Shown here piece after piece: positions 33,788 to 43,290 of a stretch of DNA of 64,000 nucleotides. The notes under the pieces were generated by a model. The model was given only the letters and a program-made list of their open reading frames with translations. It was not told where the DNA came from and searched no databases. Position 1 is the first letter of the stretch, and every line of letters begins with the position of its first letter. Source of the stretch: an uncultured Campylobacter sp. GTDB lineage: Bacteria; Campylobacterota; Campylobacteria; Campylobacterales; Campylobacteraceae. The stretch is taken from the NCBI RefSeq assembly GCF_905372745.1, contig NZ_CAJPQR010000002.1, positions 1 to 64,000 on the forward strand, written 5' to 3'. A program made the position numbers and the translations under genes.

Positions 33788-34924
33788 TTACCACGTCGCG
33801 AGCTTTCTCATTGCGTTTTCCAGCCTAAACATCTGCGCATGCTCGGCCACGTCGTGCGTACGGATGATCTGCGCGCCGTTTCTAAAGGCCTCCAAATGCA
33901 GATAGAGGCTACCCGGCAAGCGGTCTTTTATCTCGCTAGGGCTATAAAAATTTATGACTGATTTTCTACTTGCGCCCGCCAAGATCGGCAAACCGAAGCG
34001 TAAAAAATGCTCTAAATTTTTTATCAAAATCATATTTTGCTCTGCCGTCTTGCCAAAGCCGATACCAACATCCAGCACGATATCGCGGCATCCAAGATCC
34101 TGCGCCGCAGCGATCTTGGCATCAAAAAACGCGTCTATCTCGCCTAGCAAATCACCATAATGCGGGTTATCCTGCATATTTTCGGGGCTATTTTGCATGT
34201 GCATGAGGCAGTAGATAGCGCCGTACCGCGCCGCTAGAGCGCAGAGGCTAACGTCGCCCGTGATATCGTTTATCATTTTAAAGCCGTGATTTAGCGCGTA
34301 TTCTAGGCAGTACGGATCAAAGCTATCGAGGCTAAATATCGCCTTTTCGTGCAAATTTAGGCGGTAAATTTCGGCTACTATCTTTTCCAACCTGGCAAAC
34401 TCGATCTCGCGTCCGACATATTTGCTACCGGGTCTGGAGCTAACCGCACCCACGTCGATATACTCCGCGCCCTGTTCGATCATCGCTTCAATACGCGCTA
34501 TACCGCTTTTTTCGTTCACGCGGCTTGCGGCGTTAAAGCTATCTTCATTTACGTTTACTACGCCCATTATCTGCGCGCGCTGCGGTTTTTTAAACGGAGA
34601 TTTTAAAAATTTGGCCAAATTTTTTAGTCCGAAATCCTGAGCGGCCTCTTTTTTAGCAAGCGCAAGAACTTGCGCATCGGTAGCCATTAAAAGCGCAACC
34701 GAGTTTGCTCCGCCCAAAATCACGTCGCGGTTAGTCACGAGCTCTGCACCCACGCTTAGCGCGTCTTGCTTTAGGATATTTGCGGCCGGCGAGCGCAAAT
34801 CTTTAATCAAAAAAAAGTTGATCGCCGACTTTTTTTTCATCAAATTTCGCCCCTCGTCGCTAGGACGGATAATCTCGCAAATCTCGTTGAAACCCGTTTG
34901 CGGATTGATTTTAAAAATTTTCAT
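33788..34924 (-). CDS. folP: Dihydropteroate synthase FolP
   Basis: FolP joins p-aminobenzoate to dihydropterin pyrophosphate in folate synthesis. It is the sulfonamide target. The 378-residue protein has a TIM-barrel core from about residue 125: IMGVVNVNEDSFNAAS, EQGAEYIDVGAVSSRPG, MINDITGDVSLCALAARYGA, and LDVGIGFGKTAEQNMILIKNLEHFLRFGLPILAGASRKS. The roughly 120-residue N-terminal extension is also found in Campylobacter and Helicobacter FolP. It overlaps holB by 4 bases. Confidence 0.95.
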   Translation of the reverse strand: MKIFKINPQTGFNEICEIIRPSDEGRNLMKKKSAINFFLIKDLRSPAANILKQDALSVGAELVTNRDVILGGANSVALLMATDAQVLALAKKEAAQDFGLKNLAKFLKSPFKKPQRAQIMGVVNVNEDSFNAASRVNEKSGIARIEAMIEQGAEYIDVGAVSSRPGSKYVGREIEFARLEKIVAEIYRLNLHEKAIFSLDSFDPYCLEYALNHGFKMINDITGDVSLCALAARYGAIYCLMHMQNSPENMQDNPHYGDLLGEIDAFFDAKIAAAQDLGCRDIVLDVGIGFGKTAEQNMILIKNLEHFLRFGLPILAGASRKSVINFYSPSEIKDRLPGSLYLHLEAFRNGAQIIRTHDVAEHAQMFRLENAMRKLATW

Positions 34925-35541
34925 CTAAGCCCTTTTTCATAAATCATAAGAAGTATCGGTGTAAGAAGCGCGTGAGTTTTGGTATTTAGCTCGGCTAGGC
35001 GCACGGCTTTGAAAAAATACTCAAGCTCATCGGCGCTAAATTTAACCCCCTGAGCCGTAGCCTCGAGTACTATCGCGGCGATTAGCTCTTTTAGGTCGTT
35101 TTTACCGAGCTTTTCGGAGCGCTCGAGAGCTGATTTTTCATCGATAAACGCGCAAATTTCTTTTAGCTCGAGGCGTTTGTAATCTAACCCCGTTTTTTCT
35201 CGCTGCTTTTTTTCAAGCCTATTTTCGGTAACTAGGCGCGAACGAACGGTCGGCAGGAGCATATTTTTCGACTCGCAGGCTATGATAAAAAAGATATTTT
35301 TAGGTGGCTCTTCGATGATTTTTAGTAGAGAGTTTTGAGCCTCGACGCGGAAATTTTTAGCGCCTAAAACTAGCAGCTTGGGCTCACTCTCCGCGATATA
35401 GGCCTCGGCGGCGACCTCTTTTGCATTTTCTAACAAAAAGTCCTCGGCGAAAAAAAATCTAACCGAATTTACGCCGTAAAGCCCTAAAATTTCCTCTTTT
35501 AAGGCTTCAAAATCGCTCGTGATTACGATTTTGCTTCGCAT
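34921..35541 (-). CDS. holB: DNA polymerase III delta-prime subunit HolB
   Basis: This is a clamp-loader subunit of the replicative polymerase. The 206-residue protein is much shorter than E. coli HolB (334) but normal for Campylobacter. It keeps the region EAQNSLLKIIEEPPKNIFFIIACESKNMLLPTVRSRL, the clamp-loader SRC-like segment. The Walker A motif is absent, as expected for delta-prime in this group. It lies 3 bases after hobA and overlaps folP by 4 bases. The position matches Cj0584. Confidence 0.9.
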   Translation of the reverse strand: MRSKIVITSDFEALKEEILGLYGVNSVRFFFAEDFLLENAKEVAAEAYIAESEPKLLVLGAKNFRVEAQNSLLKIIEEPPKNIFFIIACESKNMLLPTVRSRLVTENRLEKKQREKTGLDYKRLELKEICAFIDEKSALERSEKLGKNDLKELIAAIVLEATAQGVKFSADELEYFFKAVRLAELNTKTHALLTPILLMIYEKGLR

Positions 35542-35544
35542 AGA

Positions 35545-36087
35545 TTAGAGTGTTACTTTTGCAAATAAAGCAGCGTCTATGCTCTTATCAAAAAGCCTAA
35601 ACAACGACAAAAGCTTAATATCTAGTGCGCCGTCGGAGGAGCTGAGATAAAAGCTATTTTGCGCCTGCTCGTCAAAAAGCCACATATAGCTATCGTCCTT
35701 ACCTTTGGCGATTTGCGAGCTTTTTTCAGCGCTTTTGCCGACGTAAAAAAACACGTAACCGTTTGGAAAAGCAAGGCTAAGCATGTCTAAAAGCAGCGAG
35801 ACTTCCTCTTTTGAGCCGATATTTTCAAAAGACGGATAAAGCGCCTTTAACGAGAAAAAAGGTAGCACCGGGCGAGCATTCGTGGGTTTGTTTATATTTT
35901 TTAAAAAATACTCCTCAAACCAGCCGCGCTCGCTATCGGTTATCAAAATAAACGCGCGCCCTTCGAGTAAAAATTTAAGCTTCGAGGCGAGCAAAGGCGT
36001 CCACTCGGTGCGCCTCTCCTCCATCCAGCTCATCAGCGAGCCCTCCTCGCGGATCGCCTCGAGCGTCCATTTTATAAAATCGCTCAT
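35545..36087 (-). CDS. hobA: DnaA-binding initiation factor HobA
   Basis: HobA binds DnaA domain I and promotes ordered DnaA assembly at oriC; it is the Campylobacterota counterpart of DiaA. The 180 residues begin MSDFIKWTLEAIREEGSLMSW and have the family's SIS-like alpha/beta pattern (FILITDSERGWFEEYFLKNIN; LLLDMLSLAFPNGYVFFYVGK). Its ATG overlaps the lysC stop by 4 bases. The lysC-hobA-holB-folP order equals Cj0582-Cj0585 and is a good marker for the phylum. Confidence 0.95.
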   Translation of the reverse strand: MSDFIKWTLEAIREEGSLMSWMEERRTEWTPLLASKLKFLLEGRAFILITDSERGWFEEYFLKNINKPTNARPVLPFFSLKALYPSFENIGSKEEVSLLLDMLSLAFPNGYVFFYVGKSAEKSSQIAKGKDDSYMWLFDEQAQNSFYLSSSDGALDIKLLSLFRLFDKSIDAALFAKVTL

Positions 36088-37283
36088 TTATCGAGTTTAT
36101 AAGCTTCGTGTAGTGCGCGAACGGCTAGCTCGCCGTATTTTTGATCGACGATCATCGAGATTTTTATCTCGCTAGTTGAGATCATTTGGATATTTATGCC
36201 TTCGTTTGCTAGCGTTTGAAAGGCTAGAGACGCCACTCCGGTGTGGCTTTTCATACCTACGCCTACGACTGAAACCTTAACTATCTCGTCGTTGTATAAA
36301 ATTTCCCTCGACGCGCTTAGTTTATCCATGCACTCTTTTGCGACGTGAAGTTCGTTTTGCGGTACGGTAAAGCCAAGATTTGTCGTGCCGTCCTGGCCTA
36401 CGTTTTGGATTATCATATCCACGTTTATATTTTTTTCTGCAAGCGCGGTGAAAATTTCAGCCGCGATGCCCGGCTTATCGACCACGCCTCTTAAAGTTAC
36501 TCTAGCTTGGTTTTTATCTAGCGCGATACCGCTTACTAGCACTGCTTCCATACTCTCTTCCTTTGTTATTAGTGTTCCTTCGTTGTGATTAAAGCTGCTT
36601 CTGGTGACTAAATTTACGTTTAGCTTTTTAGCTAGCTCGACCGAGCGGTTTTGCAGCACTTTTGCGCCTAGGCTCGCAAGCTCTAGCATCTCGTCGTAGC
36701 TGATTTTATCTAGCTTTTTAGCCTTTGGCTCGATGCGAGGATCGGTGGTATAAACTCCGTCTACGTCGGTATAAATCTCGCAAAGATCCGCATCTAGCGC
36801 GCCTGCGATCGCCACTGCGCTAAGATCGCTACCGCCTCGTCCCAGAGTCGTTACGTCGCCCTTTTCGTCTATACCCTGAAAGCCCGCTACGACGACGATC
36901 TTGCCCGCCTTTAGCTCATCTTTCATACGCTTAGTATCTATCGCCTCGATCCTGGCCTTAGTGTGCACGCTATCTGTTATGATTCCCGCTAGCCTACCGC
37001 TTAGACCAACTGCGGGATAGCCTAAATTTATCAGCGCTATCGTTAAAAGCGCGCAGGTAACGCGCTCGCCGGAGCTAAGCAGCATATCCATCGCCACGCC
37101 GTCGGGAGCCTTCGTATAATGCTCGGCGTACTCCACCAGCTGATTAGTCACGCCGCTCATAGCCGAGACCACGACTACGACGTCAGCTCCGCTTTTTTTA
37201 GCCTCTATCGCTCTAGCGGCGACGTTTTCTATCCTCTCAAGCGTCCCTACGCTCGTGCCGCCGTATTTTTGGACGATTAACAT
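36084..37283 (-). CDS. lysC: Aspartate kinase
   Basis: Aspartokinase phosphorylates aspartate as the first step toward lysine, methionine, threonine and diaminopimelate. The 399 residues show VQKYGGTSVGTLERI at the start, VVVSAMSGVTNQL, TTLGRGGSDLSAVAIAGAL and YTDVDGVYTTDPRI, then two C-terminal ACT domains (VDKPGIAAEIFTALAEKNINVDMIIQN; SHTGVASLAFQTLANEGINIQMIS) that usually give feedback control by lysine or threonine. The start lies at the nudH stop, with a one-base overlap. Confidence 0.97.
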   Translation of the reverse strand: MLIVQKYGGTSVGTLERIENVAARAIEAKKSGADVVVVVSAMSGVTNQLVEYAEHYTKAPDGVAMDMLLSSGERVTCALLTIALINLGYPAVGLSGRLAGIITDSVHTKARIEAIDTKRMKDELKAGKIVVVAGFQGIDEKGDVTTLGRGGSDLSAVAIAGALDADLCEIYTDVDGVYTTDPRIEPKAKKLDKISYDEMLELASLGAKVLQNRSVELAKKLNVNLVTRSSFNHNEGTLITKEESMEAVLVSGIALDKNQARVTLRGVVDKPGIAAEIFTALAEKNINVDMIIQNVGQDGTTNLGFTVPQNELHVAKECMDKLSASREILYNDEIVKVSVVGVGMKSHTGVASLAFQTLANEGINIQMISTSEIKISMIVDQKYGELAVRALHEAYKLDK

Positions 37284-37750
37284 TAGATAAATCCTTTCTC
37301 TTTGAAGTAGCCGATAACCTTGCTATAAATCGGCTTTTTGAAGTGGTTTACGTCGCCTAAAACCTCGCTTGAGTTTATAAATTTGTACTCGTTAAATTCG
37401 GGTTTTTTGGTATTTATATTTATCTTCGCGCTAGGGCGCAGCCGCACTAGAAAATACTTTTGCGTCTGCCCGTCAAAATTATAAAATTTCCTACTCGTCG
37501 TGCCCTCGGGGAAGTCGTAGCTAAGCCACTGCGGATACTCGCTAAGCACGTCTATTTCATCCGTGCCTATCTCCTCTTTTAGCTCTCTTTTTAGAGCTTC
37601 TTGCGGCGTCTCGCCCTCGTCTATGCCGCCCTGCGGGAACTGCCAGATACCCGTCATATCGCATCTTTGCGCGATAAATATCCTGCAATCAAACGGATAA
37701 GAAGGCGCGAGTATGACCGCCGCGACGTTTGGTCTATATTTTTTTTCCAT
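37283..37750 (-). CDS. rppH: RNA pyrophosphohydrolase (Nudix)
   Basis: This 155-residue Nudix hydrolase removes pyrophosphate from RNA 5' ends or cleaves diadenosine polyphosphates (NudH/RppH group). The Nudix box is GGIDEGETPQEALKRELKEEIG at about residues 43-64. Other family features are MTGIWQFPQ and YPQWLSYDFPEGTTSRKFYNF. It is the first gene of the minus-strand operon running to cmoA. In C. jejuni its other neighbour is hemW (Cj0580c); here an 8.8-kb iron locus intervenes. Confidence 0.94.
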   Translation of the reverse strand: MEKKYRPNVAAVILAPSYPFDCRIFIAQRCDMTGIWQFPQGGIDEGETPQEALKRELKEEIGTDEIDVLSEYPQWLSYDFPEGTTSRKFYNFDGQTQKYFLVRLRPSAKININTKKPEFNEYKFINSSEVLGDVNHFKKPIYSKVIGYFKEKGFI

Positions 37751-37953
37751 ATTTTTTCCGAGAATTTTTAATTGCGGATTTTAACGAAAAATAGTTAAGA
37801 TATAGCTAAATATCGAGAGGTTAGCGGAAAAATTTAACGCTTAGGCTTAAAATTTTTATTTAAAATTTAAAATTACGAATTTTACTTTTTGCGGTACATT
37901 GTGACGCAGTAAAATTTGCGCATTTTGCCTGACTATCCGCTAAATTTAAGCCG

Positions 37954-38682
37954 CTATTTTAGCTCCAGTATCGCCCGCACCTCTTCGTCGGTAAACAGAC
38001 TTGCGCTTTCGTGCTTTTTGCGTTCAAGCGCGGTTTTGGATTCGGCGCGCGACGTCAAATTCTGTCCAGACTCGTTAAAATCAAACAACGCAGCCTGAGC
38101 AAAATCGTCTGAAACGGCCGTTTTCGCGGCTTCGTTTGAGGTAGCCGCTTTGCTAAACGGAGCCGTTTGAGTAGCTCCGCCAAACACGGAAGCTTCTTGT
38201 TGAACGGTATTTTGAGCACTTTCGGCTAAAACTGCGGTTTTTGGCGCTTTGCTTAAAGAACCTGTTTGCAAGATAGCCTTTTCCTCGCGGCTTCTCTCTT
38301 GATACGGCGCGAAAACTGGCCCGTCTTGTAAAATTTGCTCCCGAGCAAAAGCAGTTTTTCGCTCGCTCTTAGCCGCTAAATTTGTCTCAAATTCGGCGTT
38401 GCCAATCGCCTGACGCGCATTTTCAAATTTAACGTTTTCGTCAAATTTATCGTCCTGCAAAAACAAAGAGCCGTCGGGCAAAATCTCGTCCCGCTCGTCT
38501 TGGCGCGCAAAAAGCTCGCTTACGTTGATAGCGTCTGTGTTATCCGCGTCTTTACTCGGCGCTTCATTGACGCTTTGTCCGATCTCCTCGATGCCTGTTA
38601 TACGCAGGCTTGGCATCACGGCCTTAAAGCTTTGCAAAATCGGCAAAAAAGAGCCGTCAAATCCATCCAAAATCACTCGCAT
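37954..38682 (-). CDS. Low-complexity protein of unknown function
   Basis: This 242-residue protein has a short ordered-looking start (MRVILDGFDGSFLPILQSF to about residue 33) and a short helical end (LFTDEEVRAILELK). The middle is low-complexity, rich in Ala, Glu, Ser, Asn and Gln. It contains loose repeats: DEILPDGSLFLQD, EQILQDGPVFAP and KAILQTGSLSKAP. I recognise no family. It lies between the housekeeping operon and the PepSY pseudogene; the start is preceded by AAAAAGGCTAAATATG. The middle may tolerate change freely. Confidence 0.6.
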   Translation of the reverse strand: MRVILDGFDGSFLPILQSFKAVMPSLRITGIEEIGQSVNEAPSKDADNTDAINVSELFARQDERDEILPDGSLFLQDDKFDENVKFENARQAIGNAEFETNLAAKSERKTAFAREQILQDGPVFAPYQERSREEKAILQTGSLSKAPKTAVLAESAQNTVQQEASVFGGATQTAPFSKAATSNEAAKTAVSDDFAQAALFDFNESGQNLTSRAESKTALERKKHESASLFTDEEVRAILELK

Positions 38683-38722
38683 ATTTAGCCTTTTTCAGTT
38701 TTTTCGAGCGATTTTATCAAAT

Positions 38723-39847
38723 TTATCTTTTGAGCCGTTTTAAGCTCATCCAAAAGCCGCTTATAATGAAAAACAAAACCGATGCCGAAGCTAAACAAAA
38801 TATAAATTTACCGACCTGCCCGAAAATTTCGCCCGAATGAATATCTAAAACCGCCGTGCGTATCGTCATAAAACGTGGCATTTGCGCTTTCATATCGGCA
38901 AATTTAACGTCCCTTAAAATTTCGCCGCTCGTAGCATTGATCGCGATTCTATTAAATTCATCGCTCCCATCGCTCGCAATCCCGTATATCGCGCTATATA
39001 CTTCGTCTTTCGGATTAAGCATTATGTTAAAAAATTTAAAATTTTCGCCGTGTTTTTGGGTAAAAATTTTAAACATCGCGTCGATCTCCCGTAGTTTGCC
39101 TGCATCCTTAAATCCCAACTTTTGTCTAGGTTCAAATTTTTCAGCTTTGTAAATTTGCTCCTCGCCCAAAATTTTATTCGTTAGTCTTGCTAACCAGTCA
39201 TAAGAAAAATATAGCCCGCTCGCGCTTATAATAAAAAGTATTACAGCCGTATAGATGCCCGTGCATCAGTGGATCTGATAAAGTAGCGCGTAGCCGCGAA
39301 CTTTGAAATTTATCTTTAGCGCCTTTGTGAGCTTGAGTCTGAAAAATGGATAATAGATCAAAATCCCGCTTAGCAAAAGTAAAATGAGCCCTAGCGTGCT
39401 AAGTGCCACGATTTGCCTGCCGATCTCGCGAGCCCCCTCGCCAAAGGCAAGCTCAAAGCCTAGATTTGTATGTAGGCTTAGCACAACGTTCATTATCCTC
39501 TCTTCATAGTTCTCGCCGACGATTTGTCCGTCATAAGGGCTCAAAAAATACCCTTTGCCGTCTTTGCCCGCGACTTCGATGCTTGTGCCGCCGTCTTTTA
39601 TGCCGATTAGCTCCGGCGTGAAGCTGCTTTGCTTCTCGCCGAAAATTTTTAAAATTTCAGAAATTTTTAGGTGAGGTACATCTTTTTGGACGGCGAAAGA
39701 CTGTCGCTCGTTAATCGCGTCAAAAATTTCATCGTGATACGAGATGAAACAGCCCGACAAGGCAACTACGAGCAGCGGTAGTGCATAAAGCAGAGATAAA
39801 ATTAAATGGACGTTGAACCAAAAGTTTTTCTTTAAAACTCTCCTCAT
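38723..39847 (-). pseudogene. PepSY-type membrane protein, broken by an in-frame TGA
   Basis: The frame runs from MRRVLKKNFWFNVHLILSLLYALP to the final SLKRLKR without frameshift, but TGA at 39266-39268 interrupts it after LLYQIH. Translation resumes with CTGIYTAVILF. The intact paralogue at 42059-43195 reads LYSLHGFAGVY there, so TGA stands for a glycine codon (GGA to TGA, one base). The full protein would be 374 residues with four membrane helices and PepSY-like domains, as in siderophore-related reductases. It lies downstream of a broken TonB receptor. A sequencing error or read-through cannot be excluded. Confidence 0.82.
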
Positions 39848-39879
39848 CGTTCAAATTTTATCTTTAAATTTTGCTCGAA

Positions 39880-41869
39880 TTAAAAATTTACGTTGAAGCC
39901 AAGCTGAAATTTACGACCCTCAGCTATGAGGTATCTGGTAGGGTGTTCGTCTATGAATTTCTCGTCAAACAGATTGTAAACGCTAAAATTTATGCTTGCG
40001 TTTTTAGTGATTTTGTAATTCATCCCTACGTCGGTAACGGCGTAACCCTTAGTTTTTACGTAAACGCCGTTTTTGACCCTGCTCATATAATTCATCTGAG
40101 CCCAGAGGTTTAGGTCTTTACTAAGGTCGTAGTCAAGCCCGGTTTTTATCATATAACGCGGGGTATCGGTTAGAGACTTGCCCTCATTATCGCCTGATTT
40201 TTGCTTTGATTTAGCGTAAGTATAGTTTGCATGGAAGGCTAAATTTGATAAAATTTTCCAATCTGCGGTAAGCTCAAGTCCGTTTATCTCAGCTTTTCCG
40301 ATATTTATATTTTCATAAATTCCAAAATACGTCTTGCCCTGATATACGCACGTCCAAGTCGAAGGATTATTAAAATCCGCGCCAGAACCCCAGCCGCCGC
40401 ATCTCACGACACTATCGACCTTGTCTTTAAAGTCGGTATGAAAAGCCGTTGCAGAAAAGCTTAAATTTTCGTTATTATCATACGATGCCCCAATCTCGTA
40501 GTTTACGCTAGTTTCGGGCTTTAGGCTACTTTTTCCCAATCTAATACCGCGCCCGTGGTTTATCGGTATTTTTAACCCTTCGGTTCTGTCGTCGATATTT
40601 GGCGTCGTGTATCCCGCCGATACGCCGCCCTTAAAAGATAGATTTTCGCTTAAATGATAAACGACGTAGCCGCGCGGCGCGATGTGTCCGCCGTAGTCTT
40701 TGTCGTGATTATACCTTAGGCCGGCAGTTAGCGTGAGCGCGTCGGTCACGTCAAAATCGTCCTCGCCGAACACCGAAAAATCCCATCTTTTTAGGTGTGC
40801 GTCGTCGCTAAAGCCAGGTTCGTTTTGCGAAGAATCAAGCTTCTCACGGTGATACTGCGCGCCCAGCGTTAAGGTATTTGAGTCAAAAAGATATAAACCT
40901 TGGGTATTAAATATCGTAGAACCTAGTTTGATATTGCTAGCGGCTTGATCGGAAAATGTTTTCGTAAGCTCGTGCGATAAATAAGTATCGGTAATAAATT
41001 TATCGTATCTGCCGCTGTGGGAGAGAGAAATTTGATCGTCCTTGTCGTTTTCGTGAGTGTTATATCCTAGATACGCCGTCCTACCAAGAATTCTTGAAGT
41101 TACATTTTTCGTGTGCTTATAATCAAGCGTCAAATCGTCGTTTTCAGTGACGTTATACATCAGCTTCGCGCCGAAATTTTTATCCGCATCTTTTGGATTG
41201 CCGTAGTCTTTGGCGTCTTCAAATTTATGAAAATACCGCCCATAAAGCGCGATGCCCAGCACGTCGGGCACGAGCGCGCCGTTTAGATAAAATCCCGTAG
41301 AATAGTCGTTGCCGACATCTTTGTGCTGCGCGGTATCGTAGTATCCGTTTATGTTACCGCTAAGCTCGTTTGAAAATCCCTTCGTGATGATATTTATTAC
41401 GCCGCCCATCGCGTCCGTGCTGTATAGCGAGCTCATCGGCCCGCGGATGACCTCCACGCGCTCTATAGCATTTGCCGGCGGAACGAAGCTTTGGATACTG
41501 CCTTGCGAGCCAAACCCCGGAAACGCGCTCTCGCTGGAAACGGGACGACCGTCGATCAAAACTTTGGTGTATTTTGAGTCCATGCCGCGCATTCTGATGT
41601 CGCTTTTACCCTTCATCGAGCTAAATCTAGGCGCGGAATACACGCCGGGCACGTCATTTACGACGTAGGCTACGTCTTTGTGGTTTTTCTTTTCTATCTC
41701 ATCCTTACTGATTACCGAGATCGTCGCGGGCGCGTCTTTGATATTTTGTTCAAAACCCCGTCGCGCTAACGACGGTAACTTCTTTTAGCTCGACCTCAGA
41801 GGCCTCCTCAGCACATAACTGCGTCGCCAAAAGTGCGGCGACGACAAAAGACAAATGTAATCTACGCAT
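39880..41869 (-). pseudogene. TonB-dependent receptor, frameshifted near the N-terminus
   Basis: The start is at 41869 (AGGAAAATTTAATG). It encodes a signal peptide (MRRLHLSFVVAALLATQLCA) and LKEVTVVSATGF, then hits TGA because of one extra base in a GGGGTTTT tract (41752-41759 on plus as AAAACCCC). In the next frame the protein continues as EQNIKDAPATISVISKDEI, then the plug domain (VLIDGRPVSSE; IERVEVIRGPMSSLYSTDAMGGVINIITKG) and the 22-strand barrel to a normal C-terminus (EGRKFQLGFNVNF). The intact paralogue at 43291-45252 shows the expected frame. The 590-residue open part alone has no signal peptide. Loss of function is likely unless the tract varies. Confidence 0.85.
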
Positions 41870-42058
41870 TAAATTTTCCTTAAAATAAAATTTATAAGTA
41901 AAATTATAACCGTAAAGAAATTAAATTTCTATAAAATATTAAGAACCGTTATCTATATCTATTAGATTAATAATAAAATAATTCTTGCAATTTAAAATCT
42001 TATCGCAAACAACGCATCTGGCGAGTTTTTTGACTGCAGCTGATCAATTTATCAAAAT

Positions 42059-43195
42059 TTATCTTTTGAGCCGTTTTAAGCTCATCCAAAAACCGCTTAT
42101 AACGAAAAACAAAACCGACGCCGAAGCTAAACAAAATATAAATTTACCGACCGCGCCTAAAAAATATCCCGAATGCAAGCTCAAAACCGCTTTATGAATC
42201 GCAAAAGGCCTAGGCATCGAACTTTTCGCGTCGTCAAACCTCGCGTGCCTGATAATTTGTCCCTTGGCGGCGTTTATCGTCATCGTATTTACCTTATCGT
42301 CCTCTTCCAGCCCTTTGTCAAAGTAAAATATCATAAAATTTTCGCCGTCTTCTTGCGTGATGACGTTAAAAAGCTCGTAATCCTCTCTATCTCGTTTAAA
42401 AATATCTATCGCGGCTTGTAAATTTGCTATCTTGCCCTCGTCCTCCAGCGAAAATCCCCTCACCTGCGTAAAGCTCTTTTTTCTAAAAATTTCTTTTTCG
42501 CCAAGCGCGTTATTTACGAGCTTTGCCGCCCAGTCGTACGACCAGTAAAGCCCCGTAACGCTTATAAAAGTCAAAAATAAACAAAGATAAACGCCGGCAA
42601 ATCCATGCAGGCTGTATAAAAACGCATAGCCTTTGGCCTTGATTTTTAAAGTAAATGCGCGCGCAAATTTAGTTTTAAAACTAGGATAATAGATTATCAA
42701 TCCAGATATAACCAAGATAACCAAAGCGATAGAGCAAACCGCGACGATATGCTTGCCTATAAGCCGCAACGTCTCGTTTTTGCTAAGTCCAAGGCCTAAG
42801 TTAGTGTGTAAATTTAACATTAGTCCGATAAATTTATCGCCGAAATTTTCGCCTGTTATCTCGCCGGTGTATTGATTTATAAAATACGACTTAAACTCGC
42901 CTTTAGCATTCGTGCCAGATATGCCTAGAGCATGATTTGCGTCCGAGTTAATCTTGTAGTAGCTAAGCGTAAAATTTGGTTCCCTAGCTTTAAAAATATC
43001 TAAAATTTCTCTCGCGCTAAGCTCTTTTTCGCCTCGCTCGACGAAGGTTTTTTGCGAGTTTGCAAGGTCTATAATCTCGTCGTGATAGGATATGACTGCG
43101 CCGCTAAGAGCGACGATAAGCAGCGGCAAAACACAGGCTAGGCTTAAAATCAAATGGACGTTAAACCAAAATTTCTTTTTCTTTAAAAACGGCAT
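42059..43195 (-). CDS. PepSY-domain membrane protein (iron-uptake associated)
   Basis: This 378-residue inner-membrane protein of the PepSY_TM (PiuB-like) type has helices at about 14-36, 143-165, 191-215 and 340-362. Conserved pieces are FWFNVHLILSLACVLPLLIVALSGAVISYHDEI, LNLHTNLGLGL and YSLHGFAGVYLCLFLTFISVTGLYWSYDW, with histidines that could bind heme. Such proteins accompany siderophore receptors and may reduce iron released in the periplasm. It lies downstream of the intact receptor gene, separated by 95 bases that hold a G10 tract. The ribosome site is AAGGAGAAAGATG. Confidence 0.85.
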   Translation of the reverse strand: MPFLKKKKFWFNVHLILSLACVLPLLIVALSGAVISYHDEIIDLANSQKTFVERGEKELSAREILDIFKAREPNFTLSYYKINSDANHALGISGTNAKGEFKSYFINQYTGEITGENFGDKFIGLMLNLHTNLGLGLSKNETLRLIGKHIVAVCSIALVILVISGLIIYYPSFKTKFARAFTLKIKAKGYAFLYSLHGFAGVYLCLFLTFISVTGLYWSYDWAAKLVNNALGEKEIFRKKSFTQVRGFSLEDEGKIANLQAAIDIFKRDREDYELFNVITQEDGENFMIFYFDKGLEEDDKVNTMTINAAKGQIIRHARFDDAKSSMPRPFAIHKAVLSLHSGYFLGAVGKFIFCLASASVLFFVISGFWMSLKRLKR

Positions 43196-43262
43196 CTTTC
43201 TCCTTAAATTTAAACTCGAATTTTAAAAACCGGTAGTGGGGTGGCGATCGCTACGCACCGCA

Positions 43263-43272
43263 CCCCCCCCCC
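43263..43272 (-). repeat. G10 homopolymer tract (possible phase-variable site)
   Basis: There are ten C on the plus strand, G10 on the coding strand, between the intact receptor stop and the PepSY start. G8-G12 tracts are the usual slippery sites in Campylobacter. The tract is not inside a readable ORF; it can pair with CCACCCC about 20 bases downstream to form a hairpin. Confidence 0.85.
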
Positions 43273-43290
43273 GCTTAAATACGGCTAAAT

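Noticed and set aside
39880..41652. Intact 590-residue receptor starting at 41652
   Set aside because: It would lack the signal peptide and part of the plug domain, which are encoded just upstream in another frame.
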